This document shows positions 1-8,010 of a stretch of 11,739 nt of DNA, one piece after another. Each line of letters starts with the position of its first letter. Within the stretch, counting starts at the first letter, position 1. The DNA is from Endothia cerciana. Lineage: Eukaryota; Ascomycota; Sordariomycetes; Diaporthales; Cryphonectriaceae. Location: positions 1-11,739 of the forward strand of contig JALRMH010000137.1 in assembly GCA_026119935.1 (NCBI GenBank), given 5' to 3'. The position numbers were made by a program, and so were the translations under genes. The notes under the pieces are model-generated. The model did not search any database and was not told the origin of the DNA. It saw nothing but the letters and a program-made list of their open reading frames with translations.

Positions 1-291
1 TATAGTATTTTTATAATTAAAATTAAAATATATATTAATTATCTTATAATTAATAATATTAATAATAATTATTTTTATTTTCTTTTATTTAGCTATTTAT
101 AATATCTCTTAATATTTAATAATAAATAAGTTAACTTTCTTTACTAATTATAAGTATAGCACTGCAAGTGTAGTATAGTTAATAAAGTAGTTAATTTTGA
201 TTTAATTATTTTGCTAAGGCTATAAATTTAAATACTAATTCTATAAAAAATATAGAAAATAAATACTATTATATTTAATATCACCTTTAGT
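1..291. other. AT-rich flank, no gene seen
   Basis: Almost pure A/T with many TAATAA and TATTAATAA runs. I find no reading frame, RNA gene or clear repeat. The composition fits strongly RIP-mutated ascomycete DNA. Confidence 0.6.
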
Positions 292-762
292 AAGAAGGAG
301 TTAGACTAGACTAGGATTAATCCTAATTATATTAAGTAGAGGTTTAAGCTCTCTGACTCTATAATCTGCATCTACCTCTAAGAGAAGAAGAGAGATAATA
401 TAAGTATCTTTTATATAAACTATAACTCTGAAAATTCTAATAATATATAGCAAGCAGTTATTATTAAGCTGCTTAATATATTTAATAGGAATATATATAT
501 CTATATTAGTGCTGATACTAATATTAAGGACTATATAAGCACTTTTCTTATTAATAAATATGCTTTATAAAGCCTGCTTATATAAAGCTATAATATAATA
601 GTTTAAAAGTATATAAACTATTAGAAGGAGTAGTATAAGCAGGGCATGCTGTATAAGTGTTTTATAATATCTGAAATAAAGAAGCTAAGCTATAGTGCCT
701 ACAACTTTTTTAAGAATATAAGCATTATAAAAGAAATTATATATAGTATTAGAATCAGCTAA
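292..762 (+). pseudogene. Decayed unrecognised reading frame
   Basis: One frame stays protein-like over about 155 codons and ends at a TAATAA pair at 760-765. The first codons read KKELD, a TAG in a Trp-like position, then TRINPNYIK, another TAG, RFKLSD. Further on it reads IYISADTNIKDYISTFLINKYA. Internal stops are TAG or TAA, as expected from RIP at TGG, CAG and CAA. The opening motif faintly recalls the N-terminal finger region of fungal hAT-type transposases, and the middle faintly recalls Helitron replicase-type proteins. Neither match is good enough for a call. No start codon can be set. It lies just upstream of minisatellite array 1. AT bias alone could produce part of this appearance. 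Confidence 0.35.
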
Positions 763-884
763 TAAATAAATACTTAATTTTAATCTTCTTTTTTTATTAC
801 CTTTTAAGTATTAAAGCTAACTTAATTAAGCTTGCTTTTAAATAATATTATAAGTTAGTTATTAATAAAACTATATTATAAAAA
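763..884. other. AT-rich spacer before array 1
   Basis: A poly-T-rich stretch between the decayed frame and the first satellite unit. No gene or RNA is seen. Confidence 0.5.
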
Positions 885-2415
885 GCATTTATAATATAGA
901 GTAATTAGAAAAGATAATATTAAAAGATAGACTATAAGCTAATAAAAGTTAATCTTAGCAGGTTGATAATAACAGGTTAGAGTGCAGCAGGTGTTAGAGT
1001 TAATTTTAGCAGGTTAATAATAACAAGTTTAGAGTGTAGCAAGTATTAGTATTTCTAAAGGGTTAAAGTAATTAAAGATATAAAGTAATTAGAAAAGATA
1101 GTATTAAGAGATAGACTGCAGGCTAATAAAAGCTAATCTTAGCAAGTTAATAATAATAAATTAAAGTGCAGTAGGTGTTAGTATTTCTAAAAAGATAGAG
1201 TAATTAAAGATATAGAGTAATTAGAAAGAATAATATTAAAAGACAGACTACAGGCTAATAATAATAATAAGTTAAAGTGCAGTAGATATTAGTGTTTTTA
1301 ATAAGGTAAGGTAATTAGAGATATAGAGTAATTAGAAAGAATAATATTAAGAGATAGACTACAAGCTAATAATAATAATAAGTTAAAGTATAATAAGTAT
1401 TAGCGTTTTTAATAAGGTAAGGCAATTAGAGATATAGAGTAATTAGAAAGAATAATATTAAAAGACAGACTATAAGCTGATGATAATAATAAGTTAAAGT
1501 GCAGCAGGTGTTAGCGTTTCTAATAAGATAAAGCGATTAGAGATATAAAGTAATTAAAAAGAATAATATTAAAAGATAAACTGCAGGCTAATAATAATAA
1601 TAAGTTAAAGTGCAATAGGTGTTAGTGTTTTTAATAAGGTAAAGTGATTAGAGATATAGAGTAATTAGAAAGAATAATATTGAGAGATAGACTGCAGGCT
1701 AATAATAATAATAAGTTAAAGTGTAGTAAGTATTAGCGTTTCTAATAAGGTAAGGTGATTAAAGATATAGAGTAATTAAAAAGAATAATATTAAAAGATA
1801 GACTATAAGCTAATAAGAGTTGATCTAGGCAGGTTAATAATAATAAGTTAGAGTGTAGCAAGTGTTAGCATTTCTAATAAGGTAAGGCGATCAGAGATAT
1901 AGAATAATTAGAAAGAATAATATTTAGAGATAGACTGCAGGCTAATAAGAGTTAATCTAAGCAGGTTGATAACAACAGGTTAAAATATAGCAGGTGTTAG
2001 CTTTTTTCTAAGAGTATAGAATGATCAGAGATATAAAGTAATTAGAAAGAATAATATTAAAAAATAGACTGCAGGCTGATAAGAGTTGATCTAGGCAGGT
2101 TGATAATAATAGATTAGAGTATAGCAGGTGTTGGCTTTTTTCTAAGAACATAGAGCGATTAGAGATATAAAGTAATTAGAAAGAATAATATTAAAAGATA
2201 GACTGCAGGCTAATAAGAGTTGATCTTAACAGGTTAACAACAATAAGTTATAGTATAGCAGGTGTTAGCCTTTTTAAGAAGTCAAAGCGATTAGAAATAT
2301 AGAATAATTAGAAAGAATAATATTAAAAGACAGACTGCAGGCTGATAAGAGTTGATCTTAGCAGATTAATAATAATAGTCCGGAGTGCAGTAGATATTAA
2401 TATTTTTAAAGAGTT
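885..2415. repeat. Minisatellite array 1 (111 and 132-134 bp units)
   Basis: The motif gtaattag (with minor RIP variants) recurs at 901, 1085, 1217, 1328, 1439, 1550, 1661, 1772, 1904, 2038, 2172 and 2304. The spacings are 184, 132, then five of 111, then 132, 134, 134 and 132. The 111-bp units lack a block of about 21 bp (the agagttgatcttagcaggtt part) present in the longer units, and the five short units stand together. The first interval of 184 is 132 plus an internal duplication of about 52 bp. Units differ mostly by C/T and G/A changes, as RIP would produce. No coding role is supported. Confidence 0.93.
947..1049. repeat. Internal 51/52-bp direct duplication in the first unit
   Basis: The segment starting agttaatcttagcagg at 947-997 is followed directly by a diverged copy at 998-1049 starting agttaattttagcagg. 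Both end in a GTGTTAG/GTATTAG-like motif. This accounts for the 184-bp first interval of array 1. Confidence 0.8.
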
Positions 2416-2643
2416 AAGAATACTTTTAAGGCTGTATCTAAATATCCAGCTGCTAGTTGTATTTCTATTTGCAACTATAACTAATAAGCACTTTATAAGC
2501 ACTAGCCTCTTAATTAGACAATCTAGCTTTAACCTATCTATACCTTCTGCATTAAGTACTATAAGCTGTCTGCCTGCTAATTCGCACTTATAAATAAAGG
2601 CGCCTCCTGCTACCCCTTTACTTTTCTTTACTATTCTAAATTC
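2326..2643 (-). pseudogene. Stop-free 106-codon minus frame across block B copy 1
   Basis: The minus-strand frame from 2643 down to 2326 has no stop for 106 codons, bounded by TAA at 2644-2646 and TAA at 2323-2325. It has no in-frame ATG, so a simple start-to-stop search would miss it. The block B part reads, in pieces, EFRIVKKSKGVAGG, AFIYKCELAGRQLIVLNAEG and RLVLIKCLLVIVANRN, with an intact TGG (Trp) in SSWIFRYS. In the second block B copy the same frame is kept, but three stops (TAG) appear, including one at that Trp. That pattern suggests an ancestral coding segment rather than chance. About the last 30 codons run into a satellite unit and are probably not original coding sequence. The family is not recognised. 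It looks like a fragment of a transposon or host gene captured in the satellite. Confidence 0.4.
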
Positions 2644-2644
2644 T
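2416..2644. repeat. Block B, copy 1
   Basis: This 229-bp segment interrupts the satellite. It is repeated collinearly, with almost no indels, at 5375-5604. It joins the same point of a satellite unit as copy 2 does (a run like tatttttaaagagt, then aagaat). The two copies therefore arose by duplication of a larger 'unit plus block B' segment. Copy 1 is the more GC-rich and less mutated one. Differences are mostly transitions, in keeping with RIP. Confidence 0.88.
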
Positions 2645-2957
2645 TAAGCTCAGATCACTTATTACTAGAGCTAAAAGATAGATTATAAGCTAATAAGAGT
2701 TGATCTTAGCAGGTTAATAATAATAAGTTAGAGTATAGTAGATGTTAATATTTCTAAAGAATTAAGGTAATCAAAAATATAGAGTAATTAGAAAAAAATA
2801 CTTTTATAATAAACTTTTATAAAGTTAAAAGACAGATTATAAACTGATAAGAGTTGATCTTAGCAAGTTAATAATAATAAGTTAAAATATAATAAGTATT
2901 AGTATTTCTAAAGAGTTATAGTAATTAAAGATATAGAGTAATTAGAAAAGATATGCT
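2645..2957. repeat. Satellite units of the 154-bp class, left of the LTR element
   Basis: The gtaattag anchors at 2784 and 2938 are 154 bp apart. These units carry about 23 extra bases (ttttataataaacttttata and following) compared with the 131/132-bp units. The second unit is cut by the retrotransposon after 2957 and continues at 5099. Confidence 0.85.
2953..2957. repeat. Left target-site duplication (atgct)
   Basis: The five bases before the 5' LTR match 5099-5103 after the 3' LTR. Five bp is the usual target duplication length for fungal gypsy and copia elements. A preceding t is also shared, so the exact edge is uncertain by one base. Confidence 0.75.
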
Positions 2958-3181
2958 TATAGATTAATAAATATAAAGAGTTAAAGGAATTTAGCTAGTA
3001 GGTTGTATCAGCCTAGGCATCAGCTTAGTCAGGCTGATGCTAAACCTATAGCTTGTATTTAGACCTAGCTTAAGCAGGCTAGCCTAGATACCTTCCTTTC
3101 TTCTAAGAATAAAAATAAACTACCTGAATTAACAACTTATATTATTTGCAGGTCTGCTTCTAATATTTATACTATATAACT
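2958..3181 (+). repeat. 5' LTR, 224 bp
   Basis: Matches 4874-5098 across its length. It starts tatagattaata where the 3' copy has tgtagattaata, so the canonical TG end has been changed to TA here. It ends ataact. A one-base shift would give ..cta, close to a mutated CA end. It contains an 8-bp stem hairpin at 3017-3040. No primer binding site could be matched confidently just after 3181. Confidence 0.88.
3017..3040. other. Hairpin in the 5' LTR
   Basis: gcatcagc (3017-3024) and gctgatgc (3033-3040) form a perfect 8-bp stem around an 8-base loop. The same hairpin occurs in the 3' LTR with matched changes on both arms. It may be an LTR transcript structure or a binding site; its role is unknown. 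Confidence 0.6.
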
Positions 3182-3189
3182 ACTCCTCT

Positions 3190-4835
3190 GAGAAGCTCTT
3201 CGACAACCTCTTCTAAGCCTTCTGCAAGGACTTTAAAGACTAGATAGAAGCCTTATTTAAAGATATTATATCTAGCTTTCGATATAAACTAAAAAGGCTC
3301 CTCTGCATTCGCAGTGTCTATATAAGATATAACTAAGGCTGAATTGCAAGGCAACTAGCTAATCTTGCAGCAATAGACGAAATGCTTAAATAGCCTTAGG
3401 AAGAGCTAGCAAATATAGATTTCAAGCCTGGATCTTAAAGAGCGCGAAACAGATATAAAACCTCTGCCTTTCCTGCCCTCTCTACCCCTTTAGCACCCTT
3501 TTAAGCAACGATAGCACTGCACGACAAAGAGGACAGACTGCAGGATAGGGAACCCCTCAGCGCAAGGCTCCCTTCACTATCTAGGCTCTAGAAAGCTTTA
3601 TCGTCAGGAAGAGCTATCCCCTTGATTAAACTGCACGAAGGCGAGATGATTAGAATGCTGTAATAGTCGCAATCTAGGAAGAACACCTTTATTTCGCAGG
3701 CCTAGGACCCCTAAGGCTAATGCGAAAACGCTTATAGTCAGCGTTTCTAAGCATGACAGTATTCCTACCTTTAAGGCTGCTACTAGGCTATAATCTATAC
3801 AGATCGCTGCTGCTAGAGCCTGTCTATAACAGAACCCTTAATCCTAGCGTCTTTATAACCTTTGTGAAGATGTTTGATCGCGAGAAGGTGTATACTAGAG
3901 AACCTTACGACCTTCTAGATAATAAGGTCTGAATTCTCTTTAATATCTGCTATCATGTGCAGATCAGTCTGAACTAGTTCTACGCTGTATTTCTGCGAAT
4001 CCTCACAGGGCGAGCAGAGATATTCTATATCCACTATATCGAGTACAAAGATACGTTTGCTACAGCGTACACTAAGACCAAGACCTATTTCGACACAGAA
4101 GTGAATCGCTATCAATATTATATAGACTAGACCTTAACCTCCTTCTAGGGCCTTTGTTGATAAAACCCTAAGAAGAATCTCTATGAGATCCTTCACATGC
4201 TGCTTGATAAGCTTCAACTGTGCTAACGCACCCTTGCCCTAGACTTTCAAGGCGAAGAAGCGCTGAGAACAGCTATAATAGCCTCCTACTGCAGCGTCTA
4301 TAAGCTTAGGCACGCTCTTTTCAAGCCTGCCTAGGTGTGCGAGATGCTGTTTTCAGATATGCGATTGTCTATCGCTACCTATTTCAACCGTGCTGCATCT
4401 CAACACCTACTAGCAGAGCCCTGAGGGCCCTAAGAGCCCTAAGACGACGATAATCAGGACGATTAGTACTATCTTGATCGCTATTATAGCAGCAGCTATA
4501 GCAGAGGCTCCTTATATCCTTATTATAGCTAAGGCTGCAATAACCGTAGCTATAACAATCAAGATTCTCGCTAGCGTAGCAGCTAGAAGAAGAAATGCTA
4601 CGTCTGCAGGAAGGAAGGCTGCTAGTTAATAAAGCACTTTGAAAACAAGCGACGACGTGCTTATAACTAGTATGCTACTGACTGCGATTTACCAGGAAAA
4701 CTGATAAGCAACTTCGCTGCCTTTTTAGTAGACTATAAAGGGCACGAAATAGACTGTTAATAACTTTAAGAGGATGAAGATGACTTTATTGCCTTCTCGA
4801 CTAACTATAATGATGATGACTAAATCATTATTTAA
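3190..4835 (+). pseudogene. Retrotransposon gag (capsid/zinc-knuckle), RIP-broken
   Basis: This encoded the structural protein that packages retrotransposon RNA in cytoplasmic particles. Two parts are readable. The N-terminal part (3190 to about 3700) reads EKLFDNLF, AFCKDFKD, IEALFKDIISSFRYKLKR. The core (about 3855-4835), in another frame, reads TFVKMFDREKVYTREPYDLL, then AVFLRILTGRAEIFYIHYIE and YEILHMLLDKLQL. Near the end is a zinc knuckle CYVCRKEGC, TAG, LIKH, a CX2CX4CX4H pattern (4596-4637); the TAG at 4623-4625 sits where Trp is usual. This layout matches gag proteins of fungal LTR elements. The frame change around 3650-3860 implies at least one indel (an intron is less likely). Internal stops are mostly TAG or TAA. 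The last stop is TAA at 4833-4835, or possibly 4821-4823. The start codon is lost. Confidence 0.85.
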
Positions 4836-4853
4836 AAGGGTCGTTTCGAACGC

Positions 4854-4867
4854 AAAGAGAAAAAAAG
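4854..4867 (+). promoter_or_regulatory. Candidate polypurine tract
   Basis: A 14-base all-purine run (aaagagaaaaaaag) ends six bases before the 3' LTR, the expected position of the plus-strand primer site. The few intervening bases make it a likely but not certain assignment. Confidence 0.5.
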
Positions 4868-4873
4868 TACTAG

Positions 4874-5098
4874 TGTAGATTAATAGGTGTAAAGAGTTAA
4901 AGGGATTTAGCTAGCGGGCTATATCAGCCTAGGCATTAGCCTAGTCAGGCTAATGCTAAACCTACAGCTTATATTTAAACCTAGCTTAAGCAGGCTAGCT
5001 TGAATAGCTTCCTTCCTTTTAAGAATAAAAATAAACTACTTAAATTAACAATCTATACTATCTATAGATCTGCTTCTAATATTTGTAACTTAATAACT
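4874..5098 (+). repeat. 3' LTR, 225 bp
   Basis: Direct repeat of 2958-3181. It keeps the canonical TG start (tgtagattaata). It ends taataact directly before the duplicated atgct. It carries a 9-bp hairpin at 4933-4956. Confidence 0.88.
4933..4956. other. Hairpin in the 3' LTR
   Basis: gcattagcc (4933-4941) and ggctaatgc (4948-4956) form a perfect 9-bp stem around the loop tagtca. Compared with the 5' LTR, a C to T on the left arm is matched by a G to A on the right arm, so pairing is kept. Confidence 0.65.
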
Positions 5099-5103
5099 AT
5101 GCT
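5099..5103. repeat. Right target-site duplication (atgct)
   Basis: Identical to 2953-2957. The sequence after it (ttttataataaac) continues the interrupted satellite unit, as seen in the undisturbed units near 2799 and 5241. Confidence 0.75.
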
Positions 5104-5374
5104 TTTATAATAAACTTTTATAAAGTTAAAAAATAGACTATAAGCTGATAAAAGTTAATCTTAGCAAGTTAATAACAATAAGTTAGAGTATAGTAAATAT
5201 TAGTGTTTTTAAAGAGTTAAAGCAATTAATAATATAAAGTAATTAAAAAAGATATATTTATATAATAAACTTTTATAAAATTAAAAGATAAACTACAGGC
5301 TAATAAAAGTTAAACTTAGCAAGGTAATAATAATAGATTAGAATGTAGTAGATATTAGTATTTTTAAAAAGTCT
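5104..5374. repeat. Satellite units of the 154/155-bp class, right of the LTR element
   Basis: Continues the unit broken at 2957. The next anchor is at 5239, and another ttttataa-type 23-bp insert starts near 5246. It joins block B copy 2 at the same unit position as the first block B. Confidence 0.8.
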
Positions 5375-5604
5375 AAGAATGCTTTTAAGGCTGCATTTAA
5401 ATATCTAGCTGCTAAGTATATTTCTATTTGTAATTACAATTAATAAGCACTTTATAAGCACTAGCTTCTTAATCTAACAACTTAGTATTAACTTATCTAT
5501 ATTTTTTATATTAAGTACTATAAGCTATCTGCCTACTAATTCGCATTTATAAATAAAGACGCTTTTTATTACTCTTCTACTCTTTTTTACTATTTTAAAT
5601 ACTT
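5375..5604. repeat. Block B, copy 2
   Basis: A 230-bp counterpart of 2416-2644, collinear with it but more AT-rich. In the minus-strand frame that is open in copy 1, this copy has TAG at three places, including the position of the intact Trp codon in copy 1, while motifs such as FIYKCEL and KLVLIKCLL survive. It has therefore been more heavily mutated than copy 1. Confidence 0.88.
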
Positions 5605-5626
5605 TAGTTTTAATTAGCTATTAATA

Positions 5627-5716
5627 AAGTGTTAGTAAAGCCTGCAGATTATATAAGTCAGCTTGTTAAATACTCTTAGCTAAAAGCCCTATATTATAAT
5701 ATAATAACTAACACTT
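5627..5716. repeat. Small segment with 10-bp terminal inverted repeats
   Basis: aagtgttagt (5627-5636) and its exact reverse complement actaacactt (5707-5716) end a 90-bp AT-rich stretch. It can also be read as an 84-bp segment with tgttag..ctaaca ends (5630-5713), like a very short solo LTR. No adjoining target duplication is clear. It could be a MITE-like piece, a solo LTR relic or chance. Confidence 0.35.
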
Positions 5717-5756
5717 AAAGTCTAAGCTTAAAGTCTTAAGCTTAAAGCTAGTAAGC
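5713..5756. repeat. Short tandem repeat around aagcttaaag
   Basis: Three imperfect copies of a 13-14-bp motif built on taagcttaaagtc lie in a row, each with an AAGCTT core. Confidence 0.55.
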
Positions 5757-5870
5757 TTTCTTTTTATATAGATAGCTAGCCCTAGCTAGCCTTTAATCCT
5801 TAGCCTTGTCACCTTATAACACCTACTACTTATAATATAAAGCTAAATTATTATAAGTTATATTTTATTT

Positions 5871-6967
5871 GAAAGACAGACTATAAGCTGATGAGAGTTA
5901 ATCTTAGCAGGTTGATAATAACAGGTTAGAATATAGCAGGTATTAGTATTTCTAAAAGCTTAAAGTAATCAGAGATATAGAGTAATTAGAAAAGATAAAG
6001 TTGATCTTAAAAGGTTAATAATAACAGGTTGAAGTGCAGCAGGTATTAGCGTTTCTAAAAGTTTAAAGCGATTAAAGATATAGAGTAATTAAAAAAGATA
6101 GAGTTGATCTCAGCAGGTTGATAATAATAGATTAGAGTATAGTAAATGTTAGCGTTTTTAAAGGCTTAAAGCGATTAGAAATATAGAGTAATTAGAAAAG
6201 ATAGAATTAATCTTAGCAGGTTAATAACAACTAGTTAGAGTGCAGCAAGTATTAGCGTTTCTAAAGGCTTAAAGCGATTAGAAATATAGAGTAATTAGAA
6301 AAGATAGAGTTGATCTTAGCAGGTTAATAATAATTAGTTAGAGTGCAGCAGGTGTTAGTGTTTCTAAAAGCTTAAAGCGATCAGAGATATAGAGTAATTA
6401 GAAAAAATAGAGTTAATCTCAGCAGGTTAATAATAATTAGTTAGAGTGTAGCAGGTATTAGCGTTTCTAAGAAGTTAAAGCGATTAGAGATATAGAGTAA
6501 TTAGAAAAGATTATATTAAGAGATAGACTATAGGCTATAAGAGTTGATCTTAGCAGGTTAATAATAATAAGCTAGAGTATAGCAGGTGTTAGCGTTTTTA
6601 ACGAGTTAAAAGAATCAGAGATATAGAGTAATTAGAAAAGATAATATTGAGAGACAGATTATATACTATAAGAGTTAATCTTAGTAGGTTGATAATAACA
6701 GATTAGAGTGTAGCAGGTATTAGTATTTTTAAGAAGTTAAAGCAATTAGAGATATAGAGTAATTAAAAAAGATAATATTAAGAGATAGACTATATACTAT
6801 AAAAGTTAATCTTAGTAGGTTAATAATAATAAGTTAGAGTGCAGCAGGTATTAGCGTTTTTAAGAAGTTAAAGCGATTAAAGATATAAAGTAATTAGAAA
6901 AGATTATATTAAGAGATAGACTACAGGCTATAAAAGTTGATCTTAGCAGGTTAATAATAATAAGTTA
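5871..6967. repeat. Minisatellite array 2 (103 and 131 bp units)
   Basis: Related to array 1. The gtaattag anchors are at 5982, 6085, 6188, 6291, 6394, 6497, 6628, 6759 and 6890, giving five spacings of exactly 103 and then three of exactly 131. The short units lack 28 bp (the atattaagagatagactata part). That is a different deletion from the one in array 1, and again the short units are clustered. The array ends within a unit at ggttaataataataagtta. Confidence 0.93.
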
Positions 6968-7008
6968 CTTAGAGGCTTAGATTAAAAGGATAAGAGGAGA
7001 GGTATACT

Positions 7009-8010
7009 CTACTCTCTACTGCTTTTTGCGTTTGTTCTAATTAGAAGATAGTGTATTTTATTCCTGCCTGCTATCTGTCTTAATAAATCATCCTTTCTAG
7101 CTCTTCTCTTTTAAAGCGATCCTCTAGCGGACTACTTCCACTATATATTAGCTATCAAGTCCTTTTCTGTCTTAATATCGACGTGCTTATTAATATAAGC
7201 AGTTTTACCTAGTTCGAGGTTAAAGGCTGATATACCTAGCAGCTCCTAGTTAAACTATCAGAATACTAGGTTAACATTTGCTCTAATTAGCATAAGCAAA
7301 TAGTAGTATATATAAGTGCTTTCGCTTTATAGATAGCTAGATGCTTTCTATATATCTTGAATATATATAAGTTAGCTTTAATATACTAGATATAATTAGT
7401 ATAGGCGCCCTTTTAGATGCTTAGGATTAAGCAGCATTTAAAAAAAGGAAGTATAATATAAGTAGAAGTCATGTCCTTAAGCTCGTGTATATACCTTGTA
7501 GCTCTCTAGGAATAGTAATCGCAAGGGTTCTAGTTTCAGAAGCTAAAAAGAGCGATAATTAGAGCTAGCATACGTCGCGCGTTAGTATTATAGCCTAGCA
7601 GAGCGAGGTATTTGCTTAAAGGCCTAAAGCTAAAGAGCTTGATAAAGATAGAGTTTGGCTAGATCTGCTGAAATCAGGACTTCTCTGCTATTTAAAAGCT
7701 CTGCTCTTATAAAGAGAGGAGCTAGGCGAAGGTATTTCCGATCGCCTGCGCTGTCATCTCCTTAGTATTAAGGATCTACACACTGTACAGCTAGCCGATA
7801 AACCCCTTTAAGGTCTAGAACTAAAAGACGCGATGCAAGTCTCTATATTTATTGTATATCTGTGTATAGCTAGGCTAAGGTATAGTTTTGAAAAGTAGAA
7901 GCTGATCCTATATAGATATAAGGACTATTAAGCGCGCAGAAGTAAAGACAGGCTTGCTGTTGCTAGCTATAGTAGGCGAGAGAGATAAAGGTGTTGAAAA
8001 GAGAGAGAGG
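7009..8010 (-). pseudogene. Decayed gene of unknown family, divergent from the protease gene
   Basis: A single minus-strand frame is protein-like over about 330 codons without a clear frameshift. Pieces in order: PLSLFNTFISLAYYS, LYFCALNSPYIYIGSAS, RLLVLDLKGVYRLAVQCVD, KYLRLAPLFIRAELLNSREV, LISADLAKLYLYQAL, SSNYRSF, LLKLEPLRLLFLESYKVYTR, ELLGISAFNLELGKTAYINK, HVDIKTEKDLIANI, and a basic end with KRRARKDDLLRQIAGRNK and IHYLLIRTNAKSSRE. The interruptions are almost all TAG or TAA, in Gln- or Trp-like positions, with one TGA. The chosen end is TAG at 7009-7011, which may itself be a mutated Trp or Gln codon. The start is not defined; ATG seems lost. I do not recognise the family. It is read away from the Ulp1-like gene, with about 400 bp between them, which suggests a shared promoter region and possibly one ancestral element. 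Confidence 0.6.

Larger units (their letters stand above)
2958..5098 (+). mobile_element. Gag-only LTR retrotransposon, 2141 bp, RIP-inactivated
   Basis: The ends are two direct repeats of 224 and 225 bp. The pentamer atgct flanks the element on both sides (2953-2957 and 5099-5103). Inside is a decayed gag. Only 38 bp lie between the gag end and the 3' LTR, so protease, reverse transcriptase, RNase H and integrase are absent. It would have relied on enzymes supplied by an autonomous relative. The orientation is plus, judged by gag and by a purine run before the 3' LTR. The element sits inside a satellite unit: deleting it plus one 5-bp duplication leaves 155 bp between anchors, next to an uninterrupted 154-bp unit. 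The LTRs are diverged mostly by transitions, so RIP acted after insertion and LTR divergence cannot date the event. Confidence 0.9.
5605..5870. other. Spacer between block B copy 2 and array 2
   Basis: No gene is seen. It holds a 90-bp inverted-repeat-ended segment and a short tandem repeat, listed separately. The equivalent place after block B copy 1 lacks this stretch, so it is either an insertion here or a loss there. Confidence 0.55.

Noticed and set aside
292..762. Helitron replicase or hAT transposase call
   Set aside because: Only short loose resemblances are seen; no catalytic motif of either family can be pointed to.
1217..1772. Minus-strand 37-residue repeat protein in the 111-bp units
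   Set aside because: Unit lengths of 111 and 132 are multiples of three and one frame is mostly open, but every unit has one or two stops. The related units of 103, 131 and 134 bp break the frame, so coding is not supported.
3915..4115. 66-codon minus-strand open frame starting with ATG
   Set aside because: It is antisense to the recognisable gag core on the plus strand, whose motifs (TREPYD, ILTGRAE) account for the same bases.
885..6967. CRISPR array
   Set aside because: Whole units of 103-155 bp repeat tandemly without short repeats separated by unique spacers, and the window is eukaryotic in character.
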